DNA of 64,000 nt from Spirochaetia bacterium (GTDB lineage Bacteria; Spirochaetota; UBA4802; UBA5550): contig VFJS01000003.1 of NCBI GenBank assembly GCA_009885955.1, positions 83,086-147,085 of the forward strand, written 5' to 3'. Of the stretch, positions 62,864 through 64,000 are shown one piece after another; position 1 is the stretch's first letter; every line of letters begins with the position of its first letter. A model generated the notes under the pieces. That model was not told the DNA's origin, ran no database searches, and saw only the letters and a program-made list of their open reading frames with translations. Position numbers and translations under genes: made by a program.

Positions 62864-64000
62864 ATGGAATTGCTGTTTATCGGATATACCGGCCATGATG
62901 CTGATCTTATAAAAAAGGCCTTTGAGTCTGACGGGCGAAAATGCGCTATTAATTTTTCAGTGAACCTCTCCGAGGCCGGGAAAGCTGTACAGGCCCGGGA
63001 ATATGATCTCTACATTGCTGAATACAGGCTGCCCGATGGAAAAGGGATAGATTTTCTCAATGACGGCTCAGGTTCAGTAAGGCCCCTTATTATTACATTT
63101 AACGAACTGATAGACGATGGGGAATCGGCCTCCCCGGCCCTTGATTTTGTGAAGAAGACCGATTCTTCCTTGCGGGCGATGCCGGGCATAGTCATGCGGG
63201 CCCTGCACAAATGGGCCCTCTCCCGCGACAATGTACAGCTCCACCAGGAAATACTCGACAGGAAATGGATGGAGGACACCCTCAAAAGGATAAACGAGAA
63301 ATTCAAAAATCTCGTGGCCAATATCCCCGGTGTCGTGTTTCAGCGGGCCTTTGACAGAAACTGGACAATGTATTTTATCAGCAATGAGGCTGAAAAAATT
63401 ACCGGATATAAGCCTTCGGATTTTGTAAAGGATTACAATGTTGTATACAGTAATATTATCCACCCCAACGATTTTGACATGGTGAGTGAAACAATAAGCA
63501 GCAATATCAGCCTGAAAAAACCCTATTCAGTGGAGTACCGTATTCTCCATTCCGAAGGGAGCATCCGATGGGTCAATGAAATGGGCCAGGGGATATATGA
63601 TGATGACGGTCATATACAATGGATAGACGGGTCAATATTCGACATCACCGACAGGATCCAGGCCGGGAGGGAACTTTCCATTGCCAAGGATGCTGCTGAA
63701 TCGGCTACGAGGTCAAAGACCGAATTCCTTGCAAGGATGAGCCATGAAATAAGGACCCCGTTGAATATCATTTCCGGATTTGCCGAACTTGCCCTTGAGC
63801 CCGGTACTGATTACTTGAAAAATGATTATATAAAATCGATCAAGGAATCGGCCGATTACATGCTGATGATTATTAATGAGATACTCGATTTTTCAAAGAT
63901 AGAGGCAGGGGAGATTGTAATAGAGCCGGTTAATTTTGACCTGCGTTCCCTTGTGGAATCCCTTGTGAAAAATTTTTCCATCATGGCAGGGAAGAAGGGG
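62864..64000 (+). CDS. Sensor histidine kinase with receiver-like N-terminus and PAS domain (3' truncated by window)
   Basis: The frame from ATG 62864 is open to the window edge (379 codons). Residues 1-115 form a receiver-like domain in which the phospho-Asp position is Glu (E53 in YIAEYRLPDGKG). A PAS/PAC domain follows (about 145-265; IPGVVFQRAFDRNWTMYFIS, YSVEYRILHSEGSIRWV). Then comes a HisKA domain with FLARMSHEIRTPLNIISGFAELA (phosphoacceptor His). The HATPase domain should lie beyond the edge. No clear ribosome binding site. It is probably a hybrid kinase in its full form. Confidence 0.85.
   Translation, partial: MELLFIGYTGHDADLIKKAFESDGRKCAINFSVNLSEAGKAVQAREYDLYIAEYRLPDGKGIDFLNDGSGSVRPLIITFNELIDDGESASPALDFVKKTDSSLRAMPGIVMRALHKWALSRDNVQLHQEILDRKWMEDTLKRINEKFKNLVANIPGVVFQRAFDRNWTMYFISNEAEKITGYKPSDFVKDYNVVYSNIIHPNDFDMVSETISSNISLKKPYSVEYRILHSEGSIRWVNEMGQGIYDDDGHIQWIDGSIFDITDRIQAGRELSIAKDAAESATRSKTEFLARMSHEIRTPLNIISGFAELALEPGTDYLKNDYIKSIKESADYMLMIINEILDFSKIEAGEIVIEPVNFDLRSLVESLVKNFSIMAGKKG

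Overview
The window (about 45% GC, read only from sequence) looks like the chromosome of a Gram-negative environmental bacterium with many signalling proteins. The likeliest group is a free-living spirochaete or a neighbouring anaerobic lineage. The hints are lipoproteins with Big_5, InlB-repeat and Lcl_C domains, a DUF115/MptE-like protein, sensors with HisKA_2-type kinase modules, hemerythrin, small multihaem cytochromes and a giant GH13-GT5 glycogen enzyme. The assignment is an inference: there is no rRNA, and I found no tRNA.

Layout. 68-2226 (-) is ilvB-ilvH. 2456-5279 (+) holds an unknown protein, an outer-membrane-like protein and a histidine kinase; 5292-7418 (-) is an ABC-binding-domain sensor kinase. 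7605-13187 (-) is a methylmalonyl-CoA block in transcription order mutase, meaB, sucC, sucD, with repeat elements between the genes. 13661-15760 (-) is a PAS-GGDEF-EAL protein with a degenerate GGDEF. 16384-18905 (+) is a thioredoxin-like protein preceded by in-frame 7- and 8-bp tandem repeats, followed by a TolB/FlgO-like secreted protein. 19175-21680 (+) holds a lipoprotein and a membrane protein; 21700-22282 (-) is a TumE-type toxin-antitoxin pair. 22589-26910 completes the methylmalonyl block: epimerase (-), then carboxyltransferase, OadG-like subunit, biotin carrier and biotin ligase (+). 27140-33001 (+) carries a hybrid kinase, a deacetylase-cytochrome pair and a Spy-like/ECF sigma/anti-sigma set resembling CnrX-H-Y. 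33782-36100 is an O-antigen-ligase-like TPR protein. 36183-38725 (-) is a divergent NRAMP transporter overlapping a gene for a detached MgtE_N-CBS protein. 38967-39164 is a tiny lysine-rich gene with its own clear promoter and terminator. 40322-42860 (+) is a DUF115 protein and a SPOR protein. 42870-50578 (-) is a chaperone-like protein, two RNA methyltransferases and the glycogen enzyme. 51062-57269 (-) holds a chemoreceptor, tetrahaem cytochrome, AAA ATPase, QueF and a STAS/sensor pair. 57481-64000 holds alanine dehydrogenase, two tandem HD-GYP response regulators, hemerythrin and a kinase cut by the window edge.

How the genes work together. SCS, mutase, MeaB, epimerase, carboxyltransferase, OadG-like subunit, biotin carrier and BirA make up the succinyl-CoA/propionyl-CoA interconversion. 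The two halves lie 10 kb apart on opposite strands, yet each has a nearly identical 28-bp palindromic site (27 of 28 bases) just downstream of a TTGACA box (13553-13580 and 23230-23257). I read this as a shared operator, and it is the strongest regulatory finding here.

The second notable theme is intergenic repeats. At least five families occur, several built as two inverted half-elements around a variable centre. One element is nested in another, one supplies the last codon and stop of sucC, and one supplies the only usable start codon of birA. The third is a probable phase-variable start at the thioredoxin-like gene.
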